Assembly (NCBI GenBank): GCA_018812355.1 | Contig: JAHJDQ010000043.1 | Span: 1-19,065, forward strand | Source of the DNA: Nanobdellota archaeon | Lineage (GTDB): Archaea > Nanobdellota > Nanobdellia > Woesearchaeales > GW2011-AR9 | Reading direction: 5' to 3' | DNA length: 19,065 nt | Part shown: positions 10,101 to 15,348 of the stretch, in pieces | How positions within the stretch are numbered: position 1 is the first letter of the stretch | Layout of the letters: each line of letters begins with the position of its first letter | Translations under genes and position numbers: made by a program | The notes under the pieces: generated by a model | What the model was told of the DNA's origin: nothing | What the model saw: the letters and a program-made list of their open reading frames with translations, nothing else | Databases searched by the model: none

Positions 10101-10199
10101 ACCAAAAATAAAGATATCAGTAAGGTCGTCAGTAAAGGCGAGGCGCAAGACATCTTTTCAAAATTAAGAACCATCAGTAAAAAGAGGAAAGCAAAATGA
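4179..10199 (+). CDS. Giant multidomain surface protein (CarboxypepD-reg, FN3, Cys-rich, Ig-like, TSP3 repeats, C-terminal membrane anchor)
   Basis: 2006 residues. A Sec-type signal peptide (MRVKKRG, hydrophobic core, AFA-ES) occupies residues 1-27. Residues about 183-262 and 265-341 are two carboxypeptidase-regulatory-like beta domains (ISGTV...DGTYQITALSAGNYTLTAS). Residues about 358-447 look like fibronectin III (VRLEWSKPC, YIYKIKATYTDG). Residues 450-760 are very Cys-rich, with C-x8-C units and CRW/CSW motifs. From about 763 to 1640 lie several Ig-like beta domains; a Ser/Thr-rich insert sits at about 1521-1564. Residues 1711-1811 carry calcium-binding TSP3/EF-like loops (DRDGDGIKD, DTDGDGLPD, DSDADGLSD, DYDQDGYTN). 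A membrane helix at about 1832-1858 is followed by a basic cytoplasmic tail with two IFSKL-x2-I-(A/S)-K motifs. First gene of its operon and overlapping the next by four bases. Probably an adhesin or cell-surface stalk; ligand unknown. Confidence 0.88.
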   Translation: MRVKKRGLSLVALSVLLIIFSFLAFAESGCYTYADSSSLYCQEIDSSEAQLDCNDFTECVYTNEFIPGSDCAEIPACQQVICSLDCLPQPISLCELSGGRALTAEEEPIFCDSGCCQYQIGGDDRCRYASIGLFECLEAVSPLGLTETDISFDTSILTQDACLAKCDLVVTPPDDDTLGAGTATISGTVSSSTGPLEEATVYFQGPSEGSVLTNLDGTYQITALSAGNYTLTASKRDYTPSEKEVTLTAAETLTNTNFILTSALFQGVSGTTFVAGEATYGVSLYVDGVFKGLSNYPDGNFQIRLDPGPYNIQASYQDYQTEQDISITTGQLLSVNLYLSQFIGECSLGGETPQKNVADFFVYHLPGEEAVRLEWSKPCPQVSGYVLDKVSAGEEQLNWKTLSPADSYFVDEDVEWGKTYIYKIKATYTDGNLRTSDQAAEVTITLGDKNCQDRYHENNLGWETFCLTDDSETTIPENQLIYTCNDQNQIEPTGVDCSISGPLYFCAKTFLYEASCKNAEACSWLGNPFGLYHTRNTCYGTATTEISTANAENFCYYDSSNTIADSCQSCTKIKSCFDFQSQDACLTNNCVDQTCRWVSGAENEQLIDYGLILPALVTPETGVGYCVEEDYQEDNQCSLCGPEATLFENYFCTADVCSSLGRCFSDSLTACQSCGDTPYANGYSCYSYTTESECTGSQPLVKDDYQRFTLSDDQCSWERCLWKGSNEAGPHCVKDGDGDNEGDCELFLAGEREACSKDNLPPKTKVIPEGLQIISTSTPELIFQATDQNSPLGTLGYCLTQIGVNQPDNCLGEAFIEKNYDGRSTQEIVTVDFLDYFTAQNMVINGETWKLKFYSQDKYFNQEDLQETFVYVDNVPPPFLIKENITTTGDLSNLNVYLDNQQEAMTCTFTLNPILPFGSPLVKVSERKFSDLEIEFADLNGVRFNLEVTCLDDFGNENKKTKDYVFNLDQNVQLVYPPEYGSVASTDLSFQVQTTVGSFCSLYQGNTYLTDFTTNAAGKEHITMPITVYSGPTEDFYQVVDDYSVLCKDLLTNEEHLAYFLFYLDFTDVSTKISLEEPPRKVEYLTGDWEEYFIASTLVSLECQPKDYGLGCGDTYYCLDQGEHCQTYTQPFFLNQSARICYYSLSETGGEGRKDCGDLVIDGYGITLENPEQYFFQNEKWGITNEPIFDWKFFTRIPTLECGFNWLADFNYATLEPYKVALPYERSSTSRYLFEQFPDSVFSPYAGAETKLTYVQCKDDLQKIGPEQKLYLEYDPTAPEIEAAYADPELLIEGTTTDLFVNTDDKTLCKFSDNSSGAGSSEYATMEYSFPAGNKNNHLEIEHQTEFTVSGVDDSGKKDYSLQVQCTNGAGDLSPVEPLDFKVDYTALGYIIPSSLQPSGFIPYLDITLSLETSKNAYCEYSYNGTYRSFIGGGSRVHQSDVLRLIEKAYQFPIKCFLSDQMVYEEIKFTIDLTAPAISSVDDYNYSCGQDLSVMVYTSETNLSAYYYEVYDQGVASIPDRPVRTTSGTSTSSSSNLSNRTTSTGRYYSSTRTTSTTASRTSGTLVYNATVGPSLPLKIPTPNLNESHRYIIKVLAADAAGNWATIPVESDGVIVTSENYSACARDNSAPQVTFNLNSSSCSETLVQMQYSDEISFKTFTYGQHASSTSCQATQTYQGQTLSFDSAGWLCYYVEDSMGNNYSGKRQIDFSDRDGDGIKDETDCDECLNTGAGKVVDESGCADGQSSDRTLDTDGDGLPDIWEKSFDKTDCSLDYLTKDSDADGLSDSIEDYDQDGYTNFEEYTNSYNPCLADLPTTDETDIYTSSLPKEKGIDILALIFLILGMLLVLGGVGYLVYYYTQKPLAPLQRPASRISTVRPTGKPGVLDSWKQKLSQLKKSRQKKLSQRQRSAVFSQFGKKSAEIPHLQAALQKRAPPLNKLHELAHHYAENKKAIQPGLRQEEKSIFSKLDSIAKQTKNKDISKVVSKGEAQDIFSKLRTISKKRKAK

Positions 10200-10750
10200 A
10201 GCGTCAGGGGATGGCGATTGGTCAAGTATTTATTTTCATTATTGCTGCAATTACTTTTGCCTTGATCATGATTTTTGGTTATAAAACCATCACTGGTTTT
10301 TTGGAAAGCGGGGAAGAGGTTGCTTTTGTCCAGTTCAAAACTGATTTAGAAAATTCTGTTAAAAAAATTTATACTGAATATGGTGCTGTTCGCGTTGAGA
10401 CTTTTCAAGCTCCGCTAGAACATCGACAAATTTGTTTTGTCGATTTAGATTATCCTCCAGAAAAGATTGATGAAGAAATGGATGCCTTATGTGCTCTTGA
10501 CCAAAATGCTTGTGATCTCTGGCAAACTGCCCGAGAAGAAGGTGGGTATGCAAGTGTTGATGCGAACGTTTTCTTAAAACCAATGGTTACTGTACCAATT
10601 AAAGTTTACAAGATCGAACTTTACAATGAAGATGATACCCAAAGATTAGGATATCACTGTTTACCCATCTCTCAGGGAACGTTTAAAATTGTTTTAGAAG
10701 GAAGAGGAGATAAAACAAGAATCACAGAAGTAGTGCAAGAATATGAATAG
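10196..10750 (+). CDS. Pilin-like protein with class III-type N-terminus
   Basis: 184 residues beginning MKRQGMAIGQVFIFIIAAIT, with a class III-type basic leader (cleavage possible after RQG) and a hydrophobic helix at residues 9-30. The exported part is acidic with a few cysteines (QICFVDLDYP, CALDQNACDLW, YHCLP), then a beta-rich end (GTFKIVLEG). The start codon overlaps the stop of the giant surface protein (ATGA), indicating coupled translation, and small membrane proteins follow. The sequence FVQFKTDLENSVKKIYTEYG resembles a conserved woesearchaeal pilin-like family I remember, always hypothetical. Probably a minor pilin or pseudopilin. The class III reading is good; the specific role is not known. 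Confidence 0.82.
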   Translation: MKRQGMAIGQVFIFIIAAITFALIMIFGYKTITGFLESGEEVAFVQFKTDLENSVKKIYTEYGAVRVETFQAPLEHRQICFVDLDYPPEKIDEEMDALCALDQNACDLWQTAREEGGYASVDANVFLKPMVTVPIKVYKIELYNEDDTQRLGYHCLPISQGTFKIVLEGRGDKTRITEVVQEYE

Positions 10751-10761
10751 AATGTGAAAAA

Positions 10762-10854
10762 ATGAAATGGTATGAAATGTTGAGTTGGGTTTTATTAGGG
10801 GTGGCTTTCATCTTATTGTTAATTGGGGTTGTCAAAACTTTAGTTTGGGGTTAA
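10762..10854 (+). CDS. 30-residue single-span membrane microprotein (copy A)
   Basis: Encodes 30 residues: MKWYEMLSWVLLGVAF then a Leu/Ile/Val-rich core and the end VVKTLVWG. It is almost entirely one membrane helix. It sits 11 bases after the preceding pilin-like gene, with GTGAAAAA directly before the ATG. A near copy (bases 10879-10974) follows 24 bases later with the same layout: W near the N-terminus, a hydrophobic core, I/V-K-T just before the end, and a final G. Paralogy and placement in a tight operon support a real gene despite its size. Possible role: helper or regulator of pilus assembly in the membrane (inference). Confidence 0.65.
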   Translation: MKWYEMLSWVLLGVAFILLLIGVVKTLVWG

Positions 10855-10878
10855 TTGATTTGTTATTGGGGTGAAAAA

Positions 10879-10974
10879 ATGGAAAAATGGACGGATTATG
10901 TGATGTGGGGTTTATTATTCATTGCTATTTTGTTGTTAATTGCTGGTCTCATTAAAACTTTCTTTTTAGGTTAA
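10879..10974 (+). CDS. 31-residue single-span membrane microprotein (copy B)
   Basis: Encodes 31 residues: MEKWTDYVMWGLLFIAILLL then a short core and the end LIKTFFLG. One membrane helix with charged ends; the Glu/Lys/Asp-rich start and KT near the C-terminus suggest a defined orientation. GGGGTGAAAAA directly precedes the ATG, with GGTG as a plausible ribosome site, and matches the leader of copy A. It ends three bases before the next start. Its likeness to copy A points to a tandem duplication that has diverged while keeping length and topology, hence protein-level selection. Confidence 0.65.
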   Translation: MEKWTDYVMWGLLFIAILLLIAGLIKTFFLG

Positions 10975-10977
10975 ATC

Positions 10978-11163
10978 ATGGATAATAAAAAAATAATTGT
11001 TTGGGCAGAACAAGTCTCTTTAATTGCTTTAATGATTATTTTTTTCAAAGTTTTAGTTCTCAAACCCGCCTGTTTTGATTTATTTGACGGTTATTTCACT
11101 ATTTTACCTTTGTTTATCACAAAAACTTTAGAGATCTCACAACTAAAAAATTTTAAAAAATGA
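10978..11163 (+). CDS. Small membrane protein, 61 residues
   Basis: MDNKKIIVWAEQVSLIALMI begins a protein with a hydrophobic stretch at about residues 12-28 and a second weaker one near 40-50 (YFTILPLFITKTL), ending in a basic tail NFKK. It starts three bases after the second microprotein stop, and its TGA overlaps the next ATG (ATGA), which argues for a translated gene in the operon. No family recognised. It carries no class III cleavage motif. The N-terminal pattern (short charged start with W, then Leu/Ile core and IIFFKVLVL) is loosely like the two microproteins before it, so it may be a longer relative; this is tentative. Confidence 0.6.
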   Translation: MDNKKIIVWAEQVSLIALMIIFFKVLVLKPACFDLFDGYFTILPLFITKTLEISQLKNFKK

Positions 11164-12305
11164 ATAAACAAAAAAAAGCGCAGATAGAAGTAACTTTTAA
11201 TTGGGTCTATATTCTTATTGCCGGAGCAGTAATTTTATTATTTTTTGTTGGAATTGTCATGAAACAAAAAACTGTTTCCGAAGAAAATTTAGCAATTGAT
11301 GTTGTTAATGTGATGGGTTCAATCTTTACTGGAGCGGGAGTTTCTGAACAAACAAAAAACTTTGTTGGAACGAGTGGCTTGGCTGATTATACTTTAACGT
11401 TTGATTGTGATGAAGGGGTGAGCACCTTTGGAATCAAAGGCCAACCCAATCAGATTGAAGATAATATTCAACCATTTTTCTCTCCATCAGAACTTCAAAC
11501 AACTCAATTGATTTTATGGAGCCTGCCTTACAAACTTCCTTTTAAAGTATCTGACTTTTTGTTCGTTACTTCCGTTAACACTAAGTATTTTATCATTGGT
11601 AATGATGTTGAATTTGTCAACGAATTTCTTAACGCTACTGAAGGCTTTAATGTGCTTTACATTCCACAACAGTCATTATCAGAGATCAATCCCGAAAAGA
11701 ATTTTCAAGTTCGTCTGATTGATTTAAACGGTTTGGTGAACACCCAACCTGTTCCAGAAAAACTCCAATCTCTTGATGATAACAAAGTTACTTTAATCAC
11801 TTTTCTTGATGATGGTAAAAAAATTAATTATTATCGAAAAGAAGATCGCAGTTGGAAATTATTGAATAAACAAGGTCCCTTACAGATTGTTTCTTTAGGC
11901 GGTGAGAGAGATGCTGCTAAGTACGCAGCGATATTTTCTGCTAATCATGAAACATATCAATGCAACATGGAGAAAGCCTTTCAACGTTTAAAATATTTGT
12001 TAGAAGTTTATGGCGGTCCAGAAATTTCTCGCGGTACTGCTGGCGGAAAATTAAAAGAAATGACTGACTATTATCTTGAAAATCCAGAATTAGGGGCGAT
12101 CGGCGAGCCTTGCCTGAGTCATCTGCAGGAAGCCGATTTTAATGTCTTGCAAGCGTTAAGATTTCTCCAAGTTAAAGTCAACACTTGCTTGATTAGCTAT
12201 CCTTCTACTTACTCCAGTTGCCTCGAATTAATCACTGAAGCACAAAATTTACAACAAGCCAACCAAAATTTAGGTTTTCGTGGAGATTGTTTAACTTTAT
12301 ACTAA
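11160..12305 (+). CDS. Pilin-like protein with class III signal, 381 residues
   Basis: The N-terminus MNKQKKAQIEVTFNWVYILI is a clear class III-type signal: cleavage expected after KKA, then Q-I-E and a hydrophobic helix to about residue 33. The long exported domain holds alternating hydrophobic beta segments (LILWSLPYKLPFKVSDFLFV, TKYFIIG), one early Cys (FDCDEG) and four or more in the C-terminal third (CNMEKAFQRL, CLSHLQEA, CLISYPSTYSSC), where the fold appears helical. It overlaps the preceding small gene by four bases; the next start follows four bases after its stop. I remember similar woesearchaeal proteins with the QIEVTFNW start next to the same neighbours, so this seems a conserved gene order. 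Role unknown beyond pilin-like membrane anchoring. Confidence 0.82.
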   Translation: MNKQKKAQIEVTFNWVYILIAGAVILLFFVGIVMKQKTVSEENLAIDVVNVMGSIFTGAGVSEQTKNFVGTSGLADYTLTFDCDEGVSTFGIKGQPNQIEDNIQPFFSPSELQTTQLILWSLPYKLPFKVSDFLFVTSVNTKYFIIGNDVEFVNEFLNATEGFNVLYIPQQSLSEINPEKNFQVRLIDLNGLVNTQPVPEKLQSLDDNKVTLITFLDDGKKINYYRKEDRSWKLLNKQGPLQIVSLGGERDAAKYAAIFSANHETYQCNMEKAFQRLKYLLEVYGGPEISRGTAGGKLKEMTDYYLENPELGAIGEPCLSHLQEADFNVLQALRFLQVKVNTCLISYPSTYSSCLELITEAQNLQQANQNLGFRGDCLTLY

Positions 12306-12309
12306 AAAA

Positions 12310-12810
12310 ATGAAATGGAAAAATAGATCAGCCCAAGTACGCATGACTGAAACAATTGCTGTACTGTTCATTTTCTTCGTTTTGATTCTTTTCAGTATTA
12401 TTTTTTATTATCAGTATCAAAAAGTTTCATTCAAAGAAAAACAGGAAGAACTCTTTGCCACTAGAGCAATGGACCTCACTTTAAGAACTTTATTTTTACC
12501 AGAATTAATTTGCAGTAAAGGTGACGCTGAACCGGAAGCGAACTGTTTCGACTTAATGAAATTAAGGCATGTTAATCAAACTTTTTACGATCATCTTAAT
12601 GATTACTATTTTGAATTGTTTTCTTTTTCAAAAATTATTGTTCATCAATATTATCCTGAACCTGAAGAAGAATGGGTTTTATATGACAAAAAACCGGAGA
12701 AAGAAGATCTTCAATATGATCCTACTTATTTCGTGCTTACTTTGAAAGATGAAGCAGAAGGAGAAGCACAATACAAATATGGTTATCTTGAAGTGGGGGT
12801 TTATTCATGA
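12310..12810 (+). CDS. Pilin-like protein with class III signal, 166 residues
   Basis: Begins MKWKNRSAQVRMTETIAVLF: basic leader ending in R-S-A, then Q and, five residues into the mature form, T-E-T, close to the Glu-5 position common in type IV pilins. The hydrophobic helix runs to about residue 36 and is followed by KVSFKEKQEELFATRAMDLT, then LRTLFLPELICS, a pattern I associate with a conserved woesearchaeal pilin-like family. Only two cysteines are visible in the short exported domain. Starts four bases after the previous stop; its own TGA overlaps the next ATG (ATGA). Together with the adjacent 381- and 180-residue proteins it forms a compact three-gene pilin-like set. Confidence 0.82.
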   Translation: MKWKNRSAQVRMTETIAVLFIFFVLILFSIIFYYQYQKVSFKEKQEELFATRAMDLTLRTLFLPELICSKGDAEPEANCFDLMKLRHVNQTFYDHLNDYYFELFSFSKIIVHQYYPEPEEEWVLYDKKPEKEDLQYDPTYFVLTLKDEAEGEAQYKYGYLEVGVYS

Positions 12811-13349
12811 ACCGAAAGGCCCAAATGGAGTTAATCGGACTCGTTGTTATTGTTATTCTAATTACTCTTGGTATCCTTTTTATGGCCCAGTTTGCTCTTA
12901 AAGAAAAACCGACCAAAAAGATTTTTACTCGTAAAGGTCTAGCTACTAGTACGATGTCGGCGATCATGAAAACTACTGTCGGACCGGAAGAAGGTTGTTT
13001 ACTTTCTGGAAATTATCAATTACAACTACAAGAAAAAATTCTTGAGGATTGTGCTTTAAGTCCGCCCGATTCTGCTTATGCTCCTACTTATCAATGTCGC
13101 GGATTACATAGTTGCGAATTTTTTCGTACTTTTGTGGAAGAAAGATTAAACCAAACTTTAGGAGAATGGAATAAACGTTATGAATTTAAGTCTTATTTGC
13201 TTGAGGGGGAGAGTCCTCAGGATTTATTCGATCCAATCATTTCTAAACGTGGTAAGTGTCCTAAAACTAAAGATCGTGATACTAGTAGTCCTTTTCCTTT
13301 GAGCACAAGAGCAGGTTTAGTAGAAAGTATTCTTTATATTTGTGATTAA
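12807..13349 (+). CDS. Pilin-like protein with class III signal, 180 residues
   Basis: Starts MNRKAQMELIGLVVIVILIT, a compact class III signal (cleavage after RKA, then Q-M-E) with a membrane helix to about residue 30. KIFTRKGLATSTMSAIMKTT follows. The exported part has paired cysteines (GCLLSG, DCALSPPDS, QCRGLHSCEFF, GKCPK, final ICD), so disulphide bonds are likely. Translationally coupled to the preceding pilin-like gene by a four-base overlap. It is the last gene of the second operon; a 197-base gap with a hairpin follows. Probably a minor pilin or pseudopilin. No catalytic motif seen. Confidence 0.82.
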   Translation: MNRKAQMELIGLVVIVILITLGILFMAQFALKEKPTKKIFTRKGLATSTMSAIMKTTVGPEEGCLLSGNYQLQLQEKILEDCALSPPDSAYAPTYQCRGLHSCEFFRTFVEERLNQTLGEWNKRYEFKSYLLEGESPQDLFDPIISKRGKCPKTKDRDTSSPFPLSTRAGLVESILYICD

Positions 13350-13378
13350 TTAATTCTTAATCATAATATTATTAAAAG

Positions 13379-13454
13379 CAAGAGTAATACCGCCAAAGGA
13401 GGCACATGAGCAAACATAGTGAGCTCATAATAAGTGCCGTGCGTATTACTCTTG
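13379..13454 (+). other. 76-base imperfect hairpin, candidate structured RNA
   Basis: CAAGAGTAATAC (13379-13390) is perfectly complementary to GTATTACTCTTG (13443-13454), a 12-bp outer stem, with GC/GC extending it past a bulged C. Inside, GGCAC (13401-13405) pairs with GTGCC (13434-13438), and ATGAGC (13406-13411) pairs with GCTCAT (13423-13428) around an 11-base loop. About 25 pairs nest in one arm in an otherwise AT-rich gap after the second operon. It has no long U-tract like an intrinsic terminator and no recognisable box C/D, box H/ACA or riboswitch signature. It could be a 3' UTR structure, an independent small RNA or a palindromic element. Confidence 0.5.
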
Positions 13455-13485
13455 TGTCAAAAATAACTTTAAACCTAACGTAACC

Positions 13486-13495
13486 TTTATATATT
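13486..13495 (+). promoter_or_regulatory. Archaeal TATA box of the third operon
   Basis: TTTATATATT lies 52 bases before the ATG at 13547, in AT-rich DNA downstream of the hairpin. Initiation about 25 bases further on would give a leader of roughly 25-35 bases containing the Shine-Dalgarno site at 13536, so unlike the second operon this one appears to have a leadered mRNA. Confidence 0.6.
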
Positions 13496-13535
13496 AAGTT
13501 TCTTTATCTTATTTAATTAATAATTAATAAAAAAT

Positions 13536-13541
13536 GAGGTG
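13536..13541 (+). promoter_or_regulatory. Shine-Dalgarno site (GAGGTG)
   Basis: GAGGTG lies five bases before ATG 13547 and matches the usual archaeal 16S rRNA 3' end. The same ATGAGGTGT block at the same distance precedes ATG 16244, so the site fixes both starts. Confidence 0.65.
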
Positions 13542-13546
13542 TAAAA

Positions 13547-13954
13547 ATGGATAAAAAACACGGAAAAAACCTTTTTGGTTTTTTGGTGCCTCCTACTAGG
13601 AGGGGACAAGGTCTTTCTTTGAACGTAATTATTGTTGCCGCTATCGCTTTAATTGTGCTGGTAGTCTTAGTAATGGTCTTTACTGGCCGCATTGGTATCT
13701 TCGAAAGTCAGATTGGCGGAGAAGCAAAATCAGAATTAACCGCAATGAAAACTTTTTACGGTAGTTGCCATCCAGGAGCAGGAGCAGAAACTAGTTTTCA
13801 AGTCGAATATACTCTTGCTGCTGAAAAAGATGATCTTTCCGAAGCAGCTCAGGGCAAAGCAGAAGCCAAAGCAGAATTTCAAGAAGAAATTAACAACTGC
13901 AAGTCTTACGGCGATAAAAGCGAATGTGATTCCAACGATTGTAGCTGGAGTTAA
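13547..13954 (+). CDS. Archaeal pilin-like protein with class III signal and Cys-rich C-terminus
   Basis: 135 residues. A 20-residue leader ends in TRRG; cleavage there leaves QGLSLNVIIVAAIALIVLVV, an archetypal archaeal pilin helix followed by the small motif FTGRIG. The mature domain is short (about 85 residues), with an Ala/Glu/Lys-rich helical part (EAAQGKAEAKAEFQEE) and a Cys mini-module, C118-x8-C127-x4-C132-S-W134, also found in the giant surface protein. The start is fixed by the GAGGTG site; the leader is longer than in the other pilin-like genes here. As the promoter-proximal gene of its operon with a small, simple mature domain it is the best candidate for a major pilin, but that is inference. 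Confidence 0.85.
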   Translation: MDKKHGKNLFGFLVPPTRRGQGLSLNVIIVAAIALIVLVVLVMVFTGRIGIFESQIGGEAKSELTAMKTFYGSCHPGAGAETSFQVEYTLAAEKDDLSEAAQGKAEAKAEFQEEINNCKSYGDKSECDSNDCSWS

Positions 13955-13956
13955 GG

Positions 13957-14277
13957 ATGAAGCGAGCTAGTGCTAATATGTGGTGGATCATCATCGGCGC
14001 AGTGATTGCTCTTGTTGTGATGATTGTTTTGCTTTTCATGTTTACAGGTAAGAGTAGTGATTTAAGTACAGGCTTATCTGATTGTGAAGGTAAAGGCGGG
14101 ATTTGTAGCGGCGATCTTGATTGTCCACAAAGCACTATCAAAACTTCTACGTTTAACTGTGGCGAAGGCGATTGTTGTTTAGGCATTGCTAAAGAATGTG
14201 ATGAAGGCGATGATGATCCTAAAAATTGCGATTGTGGCAATGAAAAGTACCCTAACGGTAAACGATATTGTCAATGA
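13957..14277 (+). CDS. Small pilin-like protein with compact Cys-rich domain
   Basis: 106 residues starting MKRASANMWWIIIGAVIALV, a class III-like leader (possible cleavage after ASA or RA), helix to about residue 30, then FTGKSSDLSTGL, strikingly like the FTGRIG junction of the preceding pilin. The rest is a tiny domain dense in cysteine (DCEGKGGICSGDLDC, NCGEGDCCLG, CDCGNEKYPNGKRYC), probably a knottin-like disulphide fold. It starts two bases after the previous stop (TAAGGATG), and its own stop overlaps the next ATG. Probably a pilin paralogue carrying a different head domain from its neighbour; binding partner unknown. Confidence 0.82.
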   Translation: MKRASANMWWIIIGAVIALVVMIVLLFMFTGKSSDLSTGLSDCEGKGGICSGDLDCPQSTIKTSTFNCGEGDCCLGIAKECDEGDDDPKNCDCGNEKYPNGKRYCQ

Positions 14278-14402
14278 GAATGGACAAAAAAGGAGTTGAT
14301 CGGAGTACGATCACAAAGATTGTTGTTGTTATTCTCTCTGTAATCTTTTTTGTTTTCCTCATCGTTTACTTCTCAAAATTGAAAGGAAGTTTAGCAATAT
14401 GA
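14274..14402 (+). CDS. 42-residue membrane microprotein with prepilin-like N-terminus
   Basis: Read from the ATGA overlap it gives 42 residues: MRMDKKGVDRSTITKIVVVI, then a hydrophobic helix (LSVIFFVFLIVYF) and the tail SKLKGSLAI. A second in-frame ATG at 14280 would remove two residues, giving MDKKG. K-K-G followed by about 25 residues with one helix resembles a class III signal with almost no mature domain behind it. Both ends overlap neighbours by four bases (ATGA), which strongly supports translation. Function unknown; such a peptide could cap, pack in, or regulate a pilus-like fibre. Confidence 0.68.
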   Translation: MRMDKKGVDRSTITKIVVVILSVIFFVFLIVYFSKLKGSLAI

Positions 14403-14551
14403 TTTTTATCAAAGGAAAAAAAGGGATGGAAATGTGGCAGATTGTTCTTTTAGTCTTAGCAATCCTATTACTATTATTTTTAATTGGTTGGTATGGTGGA
14501 TTAGATCAAAAAGCAGGAGGATTCTTGGATAAACTAGCCAACTTGATATAA
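14399..14551 (+). CDS. 50-residue membrane microprotein with prepilin-like N-terminus
   Basis: MIFIKGKKGMEMWQIVLLVL begins a 50-residue product: a KKG motif followed by M-E, one hydrophobic helix (residues 14-32), then a short amphipathic end GGLDQKAGGFLDKLANLI. It overlaps the previous microprotein gene by four bases and the next gene by one (TAATG). The layout of basic leader, K-G, Glu soon after, and helix matches class III prepilin signals although the mature part is only about 40 residues. No known family name. Likely a tiny pilin-like or accessory component. Confidence 0.68.
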   Translation: MIFIKGKKGMEMWQIVLLVLAILLLLFLIGWYGGLDQKAGGFLDKLANLI

Positions 14552-15345
14552 TGGTCGCGCTAAGCAAAATAGTCTTGTACTTAATTCCCATTATTGCTTT
14601 AGTCCTCTTAGGATGGTATTATTATGGTTCTGAAGGGGGTTTTTCTAAACTTGAAAGTACAGTAGAAACTGTCGAAGGTTACGTTCCCAACATTTCTCTC
14701 GGCCAGGACGAATTAGCTGGCGGCAGGGTGGAGATTGATGCAGAACATCGAGAAGCAATCCTACGCTTAAATGAAACTATCAATTTAATGTTGCATGGTA
14801 CGGAAACTAATTGTTTTGTTAATTATAGTGGGTTTCCCGAGTTAGACGAAGACGGAACCTCTCTTACTTTAACATATAATTCAGCCGAAGACAAAACCAC
14901 CGTTGCAATAACTGGTGGAGCTGGTGGAAGTCAAACGGTTACTGATTTAGAATTAGAATTTGAGGGGATGCAACCTTGTGTTATTGCTGGAAATGAAAGA
15001 ATTACTCAACAATTTTATGAAAGTTACTTGGATCCGGGAACTTCTCAATCACCTTCGTCTGCTTTTAACCCGGTCAATAGTATTACTATCGCTTATAACA
15101 CTGATGGTCACAACGAAAATAGAATTAATTATGGTGCTGGATTTGAAGATTTTGAAGATGGAGGATGGTTATTTACTCCAGATAAAAGGCACATCTGCTT
15201 TTTTCCAACAAAACAAGGTGACATAGGTGGCAGTTGTGATGGCGATGGCGAAGAAGGTTTAGACGACGATTGTCTTACTGACACTAATGAGGACGAAAGT
15301 ATTCCTTATCGGGTTAGACACAATTCGTTAACAACTTGCTCATAA
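14551..15345 (+). CDS. Membrane-anchored exported protein, 264 residues
   Basis: The N-terminus MVALSKIVLYLIPIIALVLL is a simple signal anchor without a class III K-G/A motif, which sets it apart from its neighbours. The exported domain contains EIDAEHREAILRLNETINLM (helical), then NCFVNYSGFPELDEDGTSLT, a Gly-rich turn GGAGGSQTV, MQPCVIAGNE, and a very acidic C-terminal stretch (CDGDGEEGLDDDCLTDTNED) that could bind metal ions. The H-R-E-A-I and P-C-V-I-A segments resemble a family I remember in woesearchaeal pilin-like clusters, without assigned function. TAATG links it to the preceding gene; three bases separate it from the next. Potential glycosylation sequons (NIS, NET, NYS) fit the cell exterior. 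Confidence 0.8.
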   Translation: MVALSKIVLYLIPIIALVLLGWYYYGSEGGFSKLESTVETVEGYVPNISLGQDELAGGRVEIDAEHREAILRLNETINLMLHGTETNCFVNYSGFPELDEDGTSLTLTYNSAEDKTTVAITGGAGGSQTVTDLELEFEGMQPCVIAGNERITQQFYESYLDPGTSQSPSSAFNPVNSITIAYNTDGHNENRINYGAGFEDFEDGGWLFTPDKRHICFFPTKQGDIGGSCDGDGEEGLDDDCLTDTNEDESIPYRVRHNSLTTCS

Positions 15346-15348
15346 AAA

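Noticed and set aside
13379..13454. Hairpin as a box C/D or H/ACA guide RNA
   Set aside because: No RUGAUGA/CUGA boxes; no ACA directly after the stem, and the lower stem is too long for an archaeal H/ACA unit.
13379..13454. Hairpin as an intrinsic terminator or a MITE
   Set aside because: No U-tract follows it, and no matching target-site duplication is visible on its flanks; copy number cannot be judged from one window.
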